DNA of 9,213 bases from Azoarcus sp. Lineage in GTDB: Bacteria > Pseudomonadota > Gammaproteobacteria > Burkholderiales > Rhodocyclaceae. Position numbers and translations under genes: made by a program. The notes under the pieces are model-generated. The model was not told where the DNA came from. It saw nothing but the letters and a program-made list of their open reading frames with translations, and made no database searches. Positions 1 to 6,498 of the stretch are shown piece after piece. Numbering within the stretch: the stretch's first letter is position 1; every line of letters begins with the position of its first letter. The stretch spans positions 1 through 9,213 of the forward strand of contig JAITCV010000200.1 in assembly GCA_031282905.1 (NCBI GenBank), in the 5' to 3' direction.

Positions 1-38
1 GGAAATCAGGGAATCAAAGGCCATATGGGACGCGATTG

Positions 39-223
39 TTTGCGAGGCGCGAAGCGACGTGGTTTCGTAGGTTGGGTAGGTTTGGTAGGTTGGATGAGCC
101 GAAGGCGTAATCCGACAATTGTTCATCACCGGCGCTTGCGCCGCTGTTCTTGGATTGCTTTGAGTTGCGATGCCACGCATCGGGGGGACGAATGTCGGAT
201 TACGCTGCGCTAATCCAACCTAC
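39..223. repeat. Compound intergenic palindromic repeat (REP/MITE-like)
   Basis: The outer arms at about 85-120 and 191-223 form a long imperfect inverted repeat. Both read GTAGGTTGGAT, then a variable GC-rich middle, then GCGTAATCCGACA (right arm on the minus strand). Between the arms are two perfect hairpins: GGCGC-TT-GCGCC at 131-142, and CGATGC-CAC-GCATCG at 168-182. At the left edge, 39-65 (TTTGCGAGGCGCGAAGCGAC onward) resembles another dispersed intergenic repeat I recall from proteobacteria. No ORF here looks coding, and I see no transposase or obvious target-site duplication. The inverted repeat is directly visible. Its membership in a dispersed family is from memory and needs a genome search. 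Confidence 0.7.
67..93 (+). repeat. Three tandem copies of a 9-mer (GTAGGTTGG)
   Basis: Copies lie at 67-75 (GTAGGTTGG), 76-84 (GTAGGTTTG, one mismatch) and 85-93 (GTAGGTTGG). The third copy is also the tip of the left arm of the larger inverted repeat. The arm end therefore appears to have been triplicated, while the right arm (ending at 223) carries a single copy. Confidence 0.8.
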
Positions 224-250
224 AAAACCGACGCCACACCCCGCCTCGTC

Positions 251-270
251 ATTGCGGCAAATTGCGGCAA
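251..270 (+). repeat. Perfect tandem duplication of a 10-mer
   Basis: ATTGCGGCAA occurs twice back to back just after the palindromic repeat. It may be part of the same repetitive cluster or a simple slippage duplication. The rest of 271-461 holds nothing else I can support. There is only a weak 6-base inverted repeat (GTCCCG 402-407, CGGGAC 440-445) downstream of the glycosyltransferase stop, without a T-run, so I do not call it a terminator. Confidence 0.7.
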
Positions 271-461
271 GACTTTTCCTCCACTTTGGATTGCACCCGG
301 GAAAGTTTCATGGCGGACAAAAATCAGACGTTCGTGCAACAATAGACGAAATCACGTTCCGCCGGTCATAGTATGGGGGCCAAAATCATCATTACTGATT
401 AGTCCCGCACGTCAAAATTCCAGCAATGGACAAGGTATTCGGGACACTCGATAAGCATTAT

Positions 462-1874
462 TCATTTCATCGCGCGAGTTCCGGCTTTTTTGCGCCATGA
501 AGCCAGATGTGCCAAGAAAGTTTTCCCCATCATTGCCAGCGTAAACAAGCCGAGGCCATAGATGATCGGTCGCAGTGGAATGCCATAGCGCGGAAACGGC
601 GCGCCTACCATGTGAACGGCAAGGAAATACAGCACCACGCTCACGATGAGTATCGCGATACAACGGCTGTTTTCATTCAGTCCAAATAGTCGCGGCCTGA
701 ACAGGATGATACCGCATCCGATAAGCGCGGCAACCGTCAGGAAAGGATGCAGATAGGCGGATACGGTTTTGGTGAATTGCAGGAATGGCGAGCTCAGATA
801 CGGGCTGGCTGCAACTGGATAGATGAAGATATCTCCTGCGCCGGCAACGATTTTCCACGATAACAGGGCCGTGGGTTTGCCAATCAGATACCAATGCGCG
901 TAAGTCAGGGGCGCTTCCCTGGCGCGCCGGAAAAGTTCCTGGAAGACCTCGCTCAACGCAGGAGCCTGTGCCGCGAAGGGATCGTGACGCGTCGGATAGG
1001 CATACGATTCCGGCATGGCGTTGAACATGAAGTCAGGATATATGCCGAGCAAGATGGTGTCGTTGAACAACATGGGGTCGGAGAGCGCGCCGATCGTGGC
1101 AAGGTTACGGATTTTCCACGCGACGATGATCGCCAGCGCGGAGCCGAGCGCGGGCAGACCGATCCGCAGGAATGGGCGCGGTCCCATGGCCCAGAACAGG
1201 AAAGGAGCCATGAACAGGGGCAGGTATTCCGTTGTCGGGCGAGTGAGGGCGCTCAGTCCAAGAAGAACGCCGCCCAGAACCGCCCAGCCTGGACGTTCCC
1301 GATGGATTCCCCAGGCAAGCGCCAATAGCCCGAACATCAGCAGAAAGGTGAATTGCGTTTCCGTCAAAAGATAAGTTGTCATGCTGATGAGATGGGGAGA
1401 CAAGGCGATCAGCAAGGCAACGAGCAAGGCTCCCTTATCGATATGCGGCGGCGAAGTCGCCGGTGACTGATCTGCCCTCTGTCCTCCGGCCAGCAGGCGA
1501 TACAGCGCATAAGCCGCGAGGATCGTCAGCGTGCTCAAGATCGCCTGGTAGGCGTTGAAACGGAAAAGCATCCGTCGCGTGGGGGGATATTCGACGAACG
1601 GCATGAGCGCCACCGAGGTGCCGGGGGAAATGGCCGCGCCCGGTGGCGGGGCAACGGTGCCGGAAAACGTGCTGGAAAATACGCCCCAATATTTAAGGTT
1701 CAGTGCGCCAGCATAATAACGTTGCGCATCCGCGCGTATGGGGGACTTCACTGTCGTATCGCTGATGACCCAAAGGCGCAATGCCGCGCCCAGCAGCACG
1801 ATCATGGCGAGGAGGAGAACCGTCACGATCCTGTTGGAACGTATTTTCATCTCGGATGCAATTTGATTTTCCAT
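462..1874 (-). CDS. GT-C family membrane glycosyltransferase (GT39/ArnT-like, PMT_2 type)
   Basis: A polytopic membrane protein of 470 residues with roughly ten hydrophobic segments. The first spans about residues 15-37, followed by an extracytoplasmic loop with RADAQRYY (47-54). Its Asp49 sits where GT-C enzymes keep the acidic catalytic residue of loop 1. Further family-like marks are LLTETQF (169-175) in a helix, SALTRP (208-213), and PRYGIPLRP (428-436) before the last membrane segment. Such enzymes move a sugar from a polyprenyl-phosphate donor to lipid, glycan or protein outside the membrane; donor and acceptor cannot be read here. I prefer the ATG at 1874 because AAGGA lies 8 bases upstream. 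An in-frame ATG at 1904 would add ten polar residues and has a weaker AGGTG site. The gene is divergent from maeB with no glycan genes beside it, so it may stand alone. The membrane topology is clear; the exact family is inferred from motifs. Confidence 0.8.
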   Translation of the reverse strand: MENQIASEMKIRSNRIVTVLLLAMIVLLGAALRLWVISDTTVKSPIRADAQRYYAGALNLKYWGVFSSTFSGTVAPPPGAAISPGTSVALMPFVEYPPTRRMLFRFNAYQAILSTLTILAAYALYRLLAGGQRADQSPATSPPHIDKGALLVALLIALSPHLISMTTYLLTETQFTFLLMFGLLALAWGIHRERPGWAVLGGVLLGLSALTRPTTEYLPLFMAPFLFWAMGPRPFLRIGLPALGSALAIIVAWKIRNLATIGALSDPMLFNDTILLGIYPDFMFNAMPESYAYPTRHDPFAAQAPALSEVFQELFRRAREAPLTYAHWYLIGKPTALLSWKIVAGAGDIFIYPVAASPYLSSPFLQFTKTVSAYLHPFLTVAALIGCGIILFRPRLFGLNENSRCIAILIVSVVLYFLAVHMVGAPFPRYGIPLRPIIYGLGLFTLAMMGKTFLAHLASWRKKAGTRAMK

Positions 1875-1958
1875 GTCTTGCGTCCTTGCCTTGAATTGCC
1901 GCATGTCGTCGGTTCACCTGATCTGGCGAACGCCGATGCCGTATCGATGTCCGCGTGG

Positions 1959-1987
1959 ATGATGCGAGATGACGTTCGACATGTCAA
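1959..1987 (-). promoter_or_regulatory. Candidate sigma-70 promoter for the glycosyltransferase gene
   Basis: On the minus strand a perfect -35 box TTGACA (1987-1982) is followed by a 17-base spacer and CATCAT (1964-1959), which matches 4 of 6 bases of TATAAT. Transcription would begin near 1952, giving a leader of about 50-80 bases before either possible start codon. It is the best promoter match I found for this gene, but the -10 box is only moderate. Confidence 0.35.
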
Positions 1988-2050
1988 CAATGAGACACAT
2001 TATTATTTCAAGTGTTACATACGGCGACGGGGATCGGTTTCTCCTCGCGC

Positions 2051-2081
2051 TTGGAGAAGGAAGACGAACAGCACGTAGAAT
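2051..2081 (+). promoter_or_regulatory. Weak candidate promoter for maeB
   Basis: TTGGAG (2051-2056) and TAGAAT (2076-2081; 5 of 6 bases of the -10 consensus) are separated by 19 bases, longer than ideal. A small hairpin TTCTCC/GGAGAA (2039-2044 with 2053-2058) overlaps the -35 box. The position is plausible, about 80 bases before the maeB start, but the match is poor enough to arise by chance. Confidence 0.2.
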
Positions 2082-2136
2082 GGCGGTTTTGCCATGGGGC
2101 GCGGGGGCGACTCTGGCGTGTTTGGGCGTTTCCCTG

Positions 2137-2174
2137 AAGGAGACGCAATGAGGAGACAGAGGCAACATGGATGA
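2137..2174 (+). promoter_or_regulatory. Strong Shine-Dalgarno plus 8-codon minigene overlapping the maeB start
   Basis: AAGGAG (2137-2142) is followed 5 bases later by an ATG (2148) that opens MRRQRQHG and stops at TGA 2172-2174, just inside maeB in another frame. Three of its eight codons are AGG or AGA, usually rare arginine codons in GC-rich proteobacteria. maeB's own start at 2167 has AGAGG at 2158-2162, only 4 bases away, and AGGAG at 2151-2155. The arrangement would allow translational coupling or a ribosome-stalling leader. It may equally be a chance ATG between two ribosome-binding sites. Confidence 0.3.
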
Positions 2175-4443
2175 ACTGATACGCGCCGCCGCGCTGGATT
2201 ACCACCGCTATCCGAGTCCGGGCAAGATCGCGGTGACGCCGACCAAGGTGTTGAGCAACCAGCGCGATTTGTCGCTGGCTTATTCACCTGGCGTAGCAGC
2301 CGCGTGTGATGCGATCGTCGCCAATCCGGGCGAGGCGGCGAATCTCACCTCGCGCGGCAACCTGATCGGGGTCATCACCAACGGCACCGCGGTGCTCGGT
2401 CTTGGCAATATCGGCGCGCTGGCCGCCAAGCCGGTGATGGAAGGGAAGGGGGTGCTGTTCAAGAAGTTCGCGGGTATCGATGTCTTCGACCTGGAAATCA
2501 ACGAGGCCGATCCCGACCGCCTGATCGAGTTGATCGCCGCTCTGGAGCCGACCTTCGGCGGTATCAATCTGGAAGATATCAAGGCGCCCGAATGCTTCCA
2601 TATCGAAAAGAAACTGCGCGAGCGCATGAAGATTCCGGTTTTCCATGACGATCAGCACGGCACCGCGATCGTGGTCGGCGCGGCCATCCTCAACGGCTTG
2701 AGAATGCAGGGCAAGACGCTGGACAAGGTGAAGCTCGTCACCTCGGGCGCGGGGGCCGCGGCGTTGGCTTGCCTGGATCTGCTGGTGATGCTGGGTATTC
2801 CGGTGGAAAACATCTGGGTCACGGACATCGAGGGGCTGGTGTATGAGGGCCGCGTGGCGCTGATGGATCCGATCAAGGCGCGTTATGCCAAGCAGACCAG
2901 TTTGCGTACCCTGGGCGAGGCGATCGCAGACGCGGATATCTTCCTGGGCTTGTCGGCGGGCGGGGTGCTCAAGGGCGAAATGGTTGGCAAAATGGCGGCG
3001 AATCCTCTGATCCTGGCGCTTGCCAACCCGATGCCCGAAATCCTGCCGAGCGAGGTCAAGGCGGCGCGCGATGATGCGATCATCGCTACCGGCCGTTCGG
3101 ATTATCCGAACCAGGTCAATAATGTGCTGTGTTTTCCGTTCATTTTCCGGGGCGCGCTCGATGTCGGCGCGACCACGATCACCGATGAAATGAAGCTTGC
3201 CGCCGTGCATGCCATCGCCGAACTCGCGCGCGCGGAGCAGAGCGATATCGTCGCTGCCGCCTATGGCGAACGGGTCGAGGGCTTCGGCGCCGATTACATC
3301 ATCCCGCGTCCCTTCGACCCCCGGCTGATCGTCAACATCGCCCCGGCGGTGGCCAGGGCGGCGATGGATTCGGGCGTGGCCACCCGCCCCATCGCCGATT
3401 GGGATGCCTATCGCGCCCAACTCAACAATTTCGTCTGGCACTCGGGCATGTTGATGAAGCCGGTATTTGCCGCCGCCCGCAACGCGCCGCAACGCATCAT
3501 CTTCGCCGAAGGCGAATCCGAAAAGGTATTGCGCGCGGTGCGTACCGTGATCGACGAAGGCATGGCCTGGCCGATCCTGATCGGTCGCCCGGAAGTAATC
3601 GCCCGCACTATCGATAAGCTCGGACTGCATATGTCGCCCGGCCAGAACTACGAAACCGTCGATCCCGAACACAACCCGTTCTACAGGGAAATGTGGACGT
3701 GTTATCACGAGATCATGGCGCGGCGCGGCGTTTCCGCCGAGGACGCGCAAAACGAGGTGCGGCGCAGCGCCTCCCTGCTGGGCGCGCTGCTGCTCAAAAC
3801 CGGGCATGGCGATGGCCTCATCTGTGGCACCTATGGCGCATATCGCCGCCATTTCCGCCATGTCGAGGCCGTCATTGGCCGTCGTCCCGACGTGCGCAAC
3901 TGTTACACCGTCAATGTCCTGAGCCTGCCTGGGCGCACCCTGTTCCTCGCCGATACCAATGTCAATTACGAGCCCAGCGCCGAACAGATCGTGGAGATGA
4001 CCGTGCTGGCCGCTGAAGAAATGCAGCGTTTCGGTCTGGAACCGCGTGTCGCGCTGCTGTCGCATTCCTCCTTTGGATCGGCGGATTCGCCCACCGCCGA
4101 AAAAATGCGCGCCGCCCGCGACATGCTCCACGCGCGCCATCCCGATCTCCAGGTCGAAGGCGAAATGCATGGCGATTCGGCGCTCGATGCCCGGCAGCGC
4201 CTACGTCTTTTCCCCGAGGCGCGCATGCGCGAGGACGCCAACCTGCTGATCTTCCCCACCCTGGACGCGGCCAATATCGCCTTCAACCTGTTGAAGAGCG
4301 CGGCGGGCAACGGCATGACCGTGGGGCCCATCCTGCTCGGCGCGGCGCGGCCGGTGCATGTGCTCACCTCCTCGGCGACGGTGCGCCGCATCATCAACAT
4401 GACTGCGCTGACCGTGGTCGAGGCCGGGTGCCGGGGGGCGTGA
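2167..4443 (+). CDS. maeB: NADP-dependent malic enzyme (malic enzyme-phosphotransacetylase fusion)
   Basis: Cytosolic enzyme for oxidative decarboxylation of malate to pyruvate and CO2 with formation of NADPH. At 758 residues it has the usual length of the two-domain MaeB family. The malic enzyme half (about 1-425) shows LAYSPGVA with Tyr39, EGKGVLFK with Lys94, the metal ligands in NLEDIKAPE (Glu136, Asp137) and HDDQHGTA (Asp162), and a Rossmann turn SGAGAAA at 193-199. The half from about 430 to the end is phosphotransacetylase-like (IIFAEGESEKVLRA near 444-457, GPILLGAARPVHVL near the end). In studied MaeB proteins this half has little or no transacetylase activity and mediates acetyl-CoA regulation and oligomerisation; that is family knowledge. 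NADP preference is likewise inferred from the family. The start at 2167 fits the conserved N-terminus and has AGAGG just upstream. The following CoA-transferase gene is co-oriented and metabolically related. Confidence 0.97.
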   Translation: MDELIRAAALDYHRYPSPGKIAVTPTKVLSNQRDLSLAYSPGVAAACDAIVANPGEAANLTSRGNLIGVITNGTAVLGLGNIGALAAKPVMEGKGVLFKKFAGIDVFDLEINEADPDRLIELIAALEPTFGGINLEDIKAPECFHIEKKLRERMKIPVFHDDQHGTAIVVGAAILNGLRMQGKTLDKVKLVTSGAGAAALACLDLLVMLGIPVENIWVTDIEGLVYEGRVALMDPIKARYAKQTSLRTLGEAIADADIFLGLSAGGVLKGEMVGKMAANPLILALANPMPEILPSEVKAARDDAIIATGRSDYPNQVNNVLCFPFIFRGALDVGATTITDEMKLAAVHAIAELARAEQSDIVAAAYGERVEGFGADYIIPRPFDPRLIVNIAPAVARAAMDSGVATRPIADWDAYRAQLNNFVWHSGMLMKPVFAAARNAPQRIIFAEGESEKVLRAVRTVIDEGMAWPILIGRPEVIARTIDKLGLHMSPGQNYETVDPEHNPFYREMWTCYHEIMARRGVSAEDAQNEVRRSASLLGALLLKTGHGDGLICGTYGAYRRHFRHVEAVIGRRPDVRNCYTVNVLSLPGRTLFLADTNVNYEPSAEQIVEMTVLAAEEMQRFGLEPRVALLSHSSFGSADSPTAEKMRAARDMLHARHPDLQVEGEMHGDSALDARQRLRLFPEARMREDANLLIFPTLDAANIAFNLLKSAAGNGMTVGPILLGAARPVHVLTSSATVRRIINMTALTVVEAGCRGA

Positions 4444-4486
4444 GCCGACGTTTCCTGCCCCTGGTTTTGTGGTTTACTTCATGGCT

Positions 4487-4531
4487 CCCGACAGATTCTT
4501 TCCGGCATCACCCTGATCTGTCCGGGGCTTT
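4487..4531 (+). terminator. Candidate intrinsic terminator or attenuator after maeB
   Basis: Perfect 7-base arms GACAGAT (4490-4496) and ATCTGTC (4516-4522) can be lengthened by CCC (4487-4489) pairing with GGG (4524-4526) across a one-base bulge at 4523. A short T-run, GCTTTT, follows. The 19-base loop is long and the T-run has only four T, so termination is likely partial if it occurs. Readthrough would still allow maeB to be co-transcribed with the CoA-transferase gene. Confidence 0.4.
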
Positions 4532-4535
4532 TCGA

Positions 4536-4576
4536 GGCCAGCACCCGCCAAAACAGCAACGCCACAAGAGCTGGCC
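4536..4576 (+). promoter_or_regulatory. Second inverted repeat in the leader of the CoA-transferase gene
   Basis: GGCCAGC (4536-4542) and GCTGGCC (4570-4576) are perfect 7-base complements enclosing a 27-base, strikingly A- and C-rich loop with little self-pairing. No T-run follows, so it is not an intrinsic terminator. It ends 42 bases before the start codon at 4619 and could form a leader stem-loop or protein-binding site. No known riboswitch fold was recognised. Confidence 0.35.
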
Positions 4577-4618
4577 GTTCCACCTCCACTCCATGACTTT
4601 TCATTACGAGGGAAACAC

Positions 4619-6124
4619 ATGAGCGAGTCCCGTATTCATAACGCCGCCCTGCGCGGCAAGATCATGTCGGCAGACGAAGCTGCCGCTTTCATTCATCCTG
4701 GCGACAATGTCGGGGTGAGCGGCTTCACTGGCTCGGGGCATCCCAAGTCGGTGCCGCAAGCGCTTGCCAGACGTGTCACCGCTGCCGCCGAACGGGGCGA
4801 GACCTTTCGCGTCGGGCTATGGACCGGCGCCTCGACCGCGCCCGAATGTGACGGCGCGCTGTTCAAGGCCAATGGCGTCTCCATGCGCCTGCCCTATCAA
4901 TCCGACCCCGAATGCCGCAACCGGATCAATTCCGGCGAGGCAGACTACACCGACGTCCACCTGTCGCATGTCGCCCAGAATGCCGCCTGGGGACATTACG
5001 GCAAACTGAACGTCGCCCTGATCGAAGTCGTCGCCATCCTCGAAGATGGGCGGCTGGTGCCCTCGACCGCGGTGGGCAACAACCCGACCTGGCTGGAACT
5101 GGCCGACAAGGTGATCCTCGAAGTCAATGCCGCGCAAGATACCCGGCTCGAAGGCATGCACGATATCTACAATATCGCGTTGCCCCCCCATCGCCAGCCG
5201 ATTGCGCTCGTCGCCCCCGCCGACCGCATCGGCGACCCCTATCTGCGCGTCGATCCGGAAAAAATCGTCGCCGTGGTCGAAACCAACTGTTCCGACCGCG
5301 ACAACAAATTCAGTGCGCCAGATGAAAACTCGCGCCTCATCGCCGGGCACATCCTGGATTTCCTCCAGCACGAGGTCAAAAAAGGCCGCATTCCGGCCAA
5401 TCTGCTGCCGCTGCAATCGGGCGTGGGCAACATCGCCAACGCGGTCATGGCGGGCCTGAATGACGGCCCGTTCGACAATCTCACCGCCTACACCGAGGTC
5501 TTGCAGGACGGCATGCTCGACATGATCCGCTCCGGCAAGCTCGTCTGCGCCTCGGCCACTGCCGTTTCGCTCTCGGCCAAGGCACTGGCCGATCTCTTCG
5601 CCAACATGGATGAATATCGCAAAAGCATCATCTTGCGTCCGCAGGAAGTCAGCAACAACCCTGAAATCATCCGCCGCCTGGGCACGATCTCGATGAACGG
5701 CATGCTCGAAGCCGACATCTATGGCAACGTCAACTCCACCCATGTGATGGGCACCCGCATGATGAATGGCCTGGGCGGCTCGGGCGATTTTGCCCGCAAC
5801 GCCTATTTGTCGATCTTCATGACGCCGTCGCTGGCCAAGGATGGCGCGCTCTCCTGCATCGTGCCGATGGTCTCCCATGTCGACCACACCGAGCACGACG
5901 TCCAGGTGCTGGTCACCGAGCAAGGGCTGGCCGATCTGCGCGGCCTCTCGCCCCGGCAGCGTGCCAAGGTGGTCATTGAAAAATGCGCCCATCCCAACTT
6001 CCGTGCCGCGTTGACCGATTACTACCGGCGCGCCGAAGCCGGCGCCAATGGCAAACACACCCCGCATCTGCTCGACGAAGCACTGTCGTGGCATGTGAAG
6101 GTGCTGCGCGACGGAAAGATGTAA
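4619..6124 (+). CDS. Acetyl-CoA hydrolase / succinate CoA-transferase family protein
   Basis: A cytosolic enzyme of 501 residues, close to the length of AarC/Cat1-type class I CoA-transferases. It probably moves CoA between succinyl-CoA and acetate (or a related acid), or hydrolyses acetyl-CoA. The N-terminal half has GDNVGVSGFTGSGHPKSVP (28-46). The C-terminal half has SGVGNIANAV (267-276) and AYTEVLQDG (290-298), whose Glu293 lies at the position of the glutamate that forms the acyl-CoA thioester in this family. GTRMMNGLGGSGDFARNA (378-395) is the glycine-rich segment near the CoA site. The motif pattern favours CoA-transferase over pure hydrolase, but the acid substrate cannot be read; acetate and propionate are both plausible. 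GAGGG at 4608-4612, 6 bases upstream, supports the start. Together with maeB it suggests a role in acetate, succinate and pyruvate flux. Confidence 0.9.
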   Translation: MSESRIHNAALRGKIMSADEAAAFIHPGDNVGVSGFTGSGHPKSVPQALARRVTAAAERGETFRVGLWTGASTAPECDGALFKANGVSMRLPYQSDPECRNRINSGEADYTDVHLSHVAQNAAWGHYGKLNVALIEVVAILEDGRLVPSTAVGNNPTWLELADKVILEVNAAQDTRLEGMHDIYNIALPPHRQPIALVAPADRIGDPYLRVDPEKIVAVVETNCSDRDNKFSAPDENSRLIAGHILDFLQHEVKKGRIPANLLPLQSGVGNIANAVMAGLNDGPFDNLTAYTEVLQDGMLDMIRSGKLVCASATAVSLSAKALADLFANMDEYRKSIILRPQEVSNNPEIIRRLGTISMNGMLEADIYGNVNSTHVMGTRMMNGLGGSGDFARNAYLSIFMTPSLAKDGALSCIVPMVSHVDHTEHDVQVLVTEQGLADLRGLSPRQRAKVVIEKCAHPNFRAALTDYYRRAEAGANGKHTPHLLDEALSWHVKVLRDGKM

Positions 6125-6298
6125 GGGGATGACCCTACTCTTTGCTCATGGTGAGCCTGGCGAAATCATGAGCGGAGAGTGCGGGCTCACTCATGCGGGG
6201 AGCCAGGCGCTCGCCTACGCAAACGTCGTGCCCCCCGCCCAAAAATCGTCCCCGATACATCAGGAGGGCAATGAAGCATAAAACATATCTGCGTGGCT

Positions 6299-6350
6299 GT
6301 GAATTGTAAGTATTTGATTTATAAGTGATTATGTAATTATGCATATTTTT
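6299..6350. other. AT-rich patch in the convergent intergenic region
   Basis: Only 10 of these 52 bases are G or C, against a background near 60%. It abuts the perfect hairpin at 6351-6369. It may be a promoter or protein-binding zone, or a scar of acquired DNA. I found no convincing paired -10 and -35 boxes on either strand. The preceding stretch 6125-6298 has several small overlapping inverted repeats (for example GCTCA-TGG-TGAGC at 6144-6156, and GTGAGCC 6151-6157 with GGCTCAC 6184-6190) but no supported gene. Confidence 0.5.
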
Positions 6351-6369
6351 GCCGGATCGATGATCCGGC
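6351..6369 (+). terminator. Perfect hairpin, possible terminator of the CoA-transferase transcript
   Basis: GCCGGATC (6351-6358), loop GAT, GATCCGGC (6362-6369): an 8-base perfect stem with a 3-base loop. It is preceded by TTTTT and followed by CTTTG, so the downstream T-run is poor. It lies 227 bases after the stop codon of the CoA-transferase gene. It could act as a weak terminator or as a 3'-end stabilising stem. Confidence 0.4.
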
Positions 6370-6427
6370 CTTTGCGCACGGCATTTTCTCTTCGGCCTCG
6401 CCCGGATGGTGACGGAACAGCATTTTG

Positions 6428-6463
6428 ATCATGTTCGGGCGCAGATTGCCGCCCGAACATGAT
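6428..6463. terminator. Very strong 14-bp hairpin between convergent genes (possible bidirectional terminator)
   Basis: ATCATGTTCGGGCG (6428-6441) is perfectly complementary to 6450-6463, with an 8-base loop. It sits between the ends of the CoA-transferase gene and the SIMPL-domain gene, 35 bases past the stop codon of the latter on the minus strand. Neither strand has a proper T-run after the stem, so it is not a textbook intrinsic terminator. A transcript-end barrier serving both directions, or an RNA stabiliser, is the likeliest role. A small palindrome TTGTTC-C-GAACAA follows at 6474-6486. Confidence 0.5.
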
Positions 6464-6498
6464 GATTGCCACGTTGTTCCGAACAATGAGGGTGGTTT

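Noticed and set aside
1..461. Short plus-strand frames in the left-end region
   Set aside because: The three frames overlap one another, cross the palindromic repeat, and give low-complexity basic peptides without ribosome-binding sites.
1969..2151. Plus-strand 60-codon frame upstream of maeB
   Set aside because: It has no ribosome-binding site, overlaps the likely glycosyltransferase promoter, and its composition is not gene-like. Its only notable feature, the stop overlapping the minigene ATG, is mentioned in the findings.
2284..4170. Long antisense open frame (628 codons) opposite maeB
   Set aside because: It lies wholly within maeB, whose conserved motifs are intact. The predicted peptide is rich in His, Asp and Gly with no recognisable domain, as expected of a shadow frame in high-GC coding DNA.
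4817..6094. Antisense open frame (425 codons) opposite the CoA-transferase gene
   Set aside because: Same reasoning: it is fully inside a well-supported gene and its composition is that of a reverse-frame shadow.
6135..6344. Minus-strand 69-codon frame in the convergent spacer
   Set aside because: It has no Shine-Dalgarno, starts inside the AT-rich patch, and runs over several inverted repeats. The peptide has a short hydrophobic stretch but no recognised family. A decayed gene cannot be excluded.
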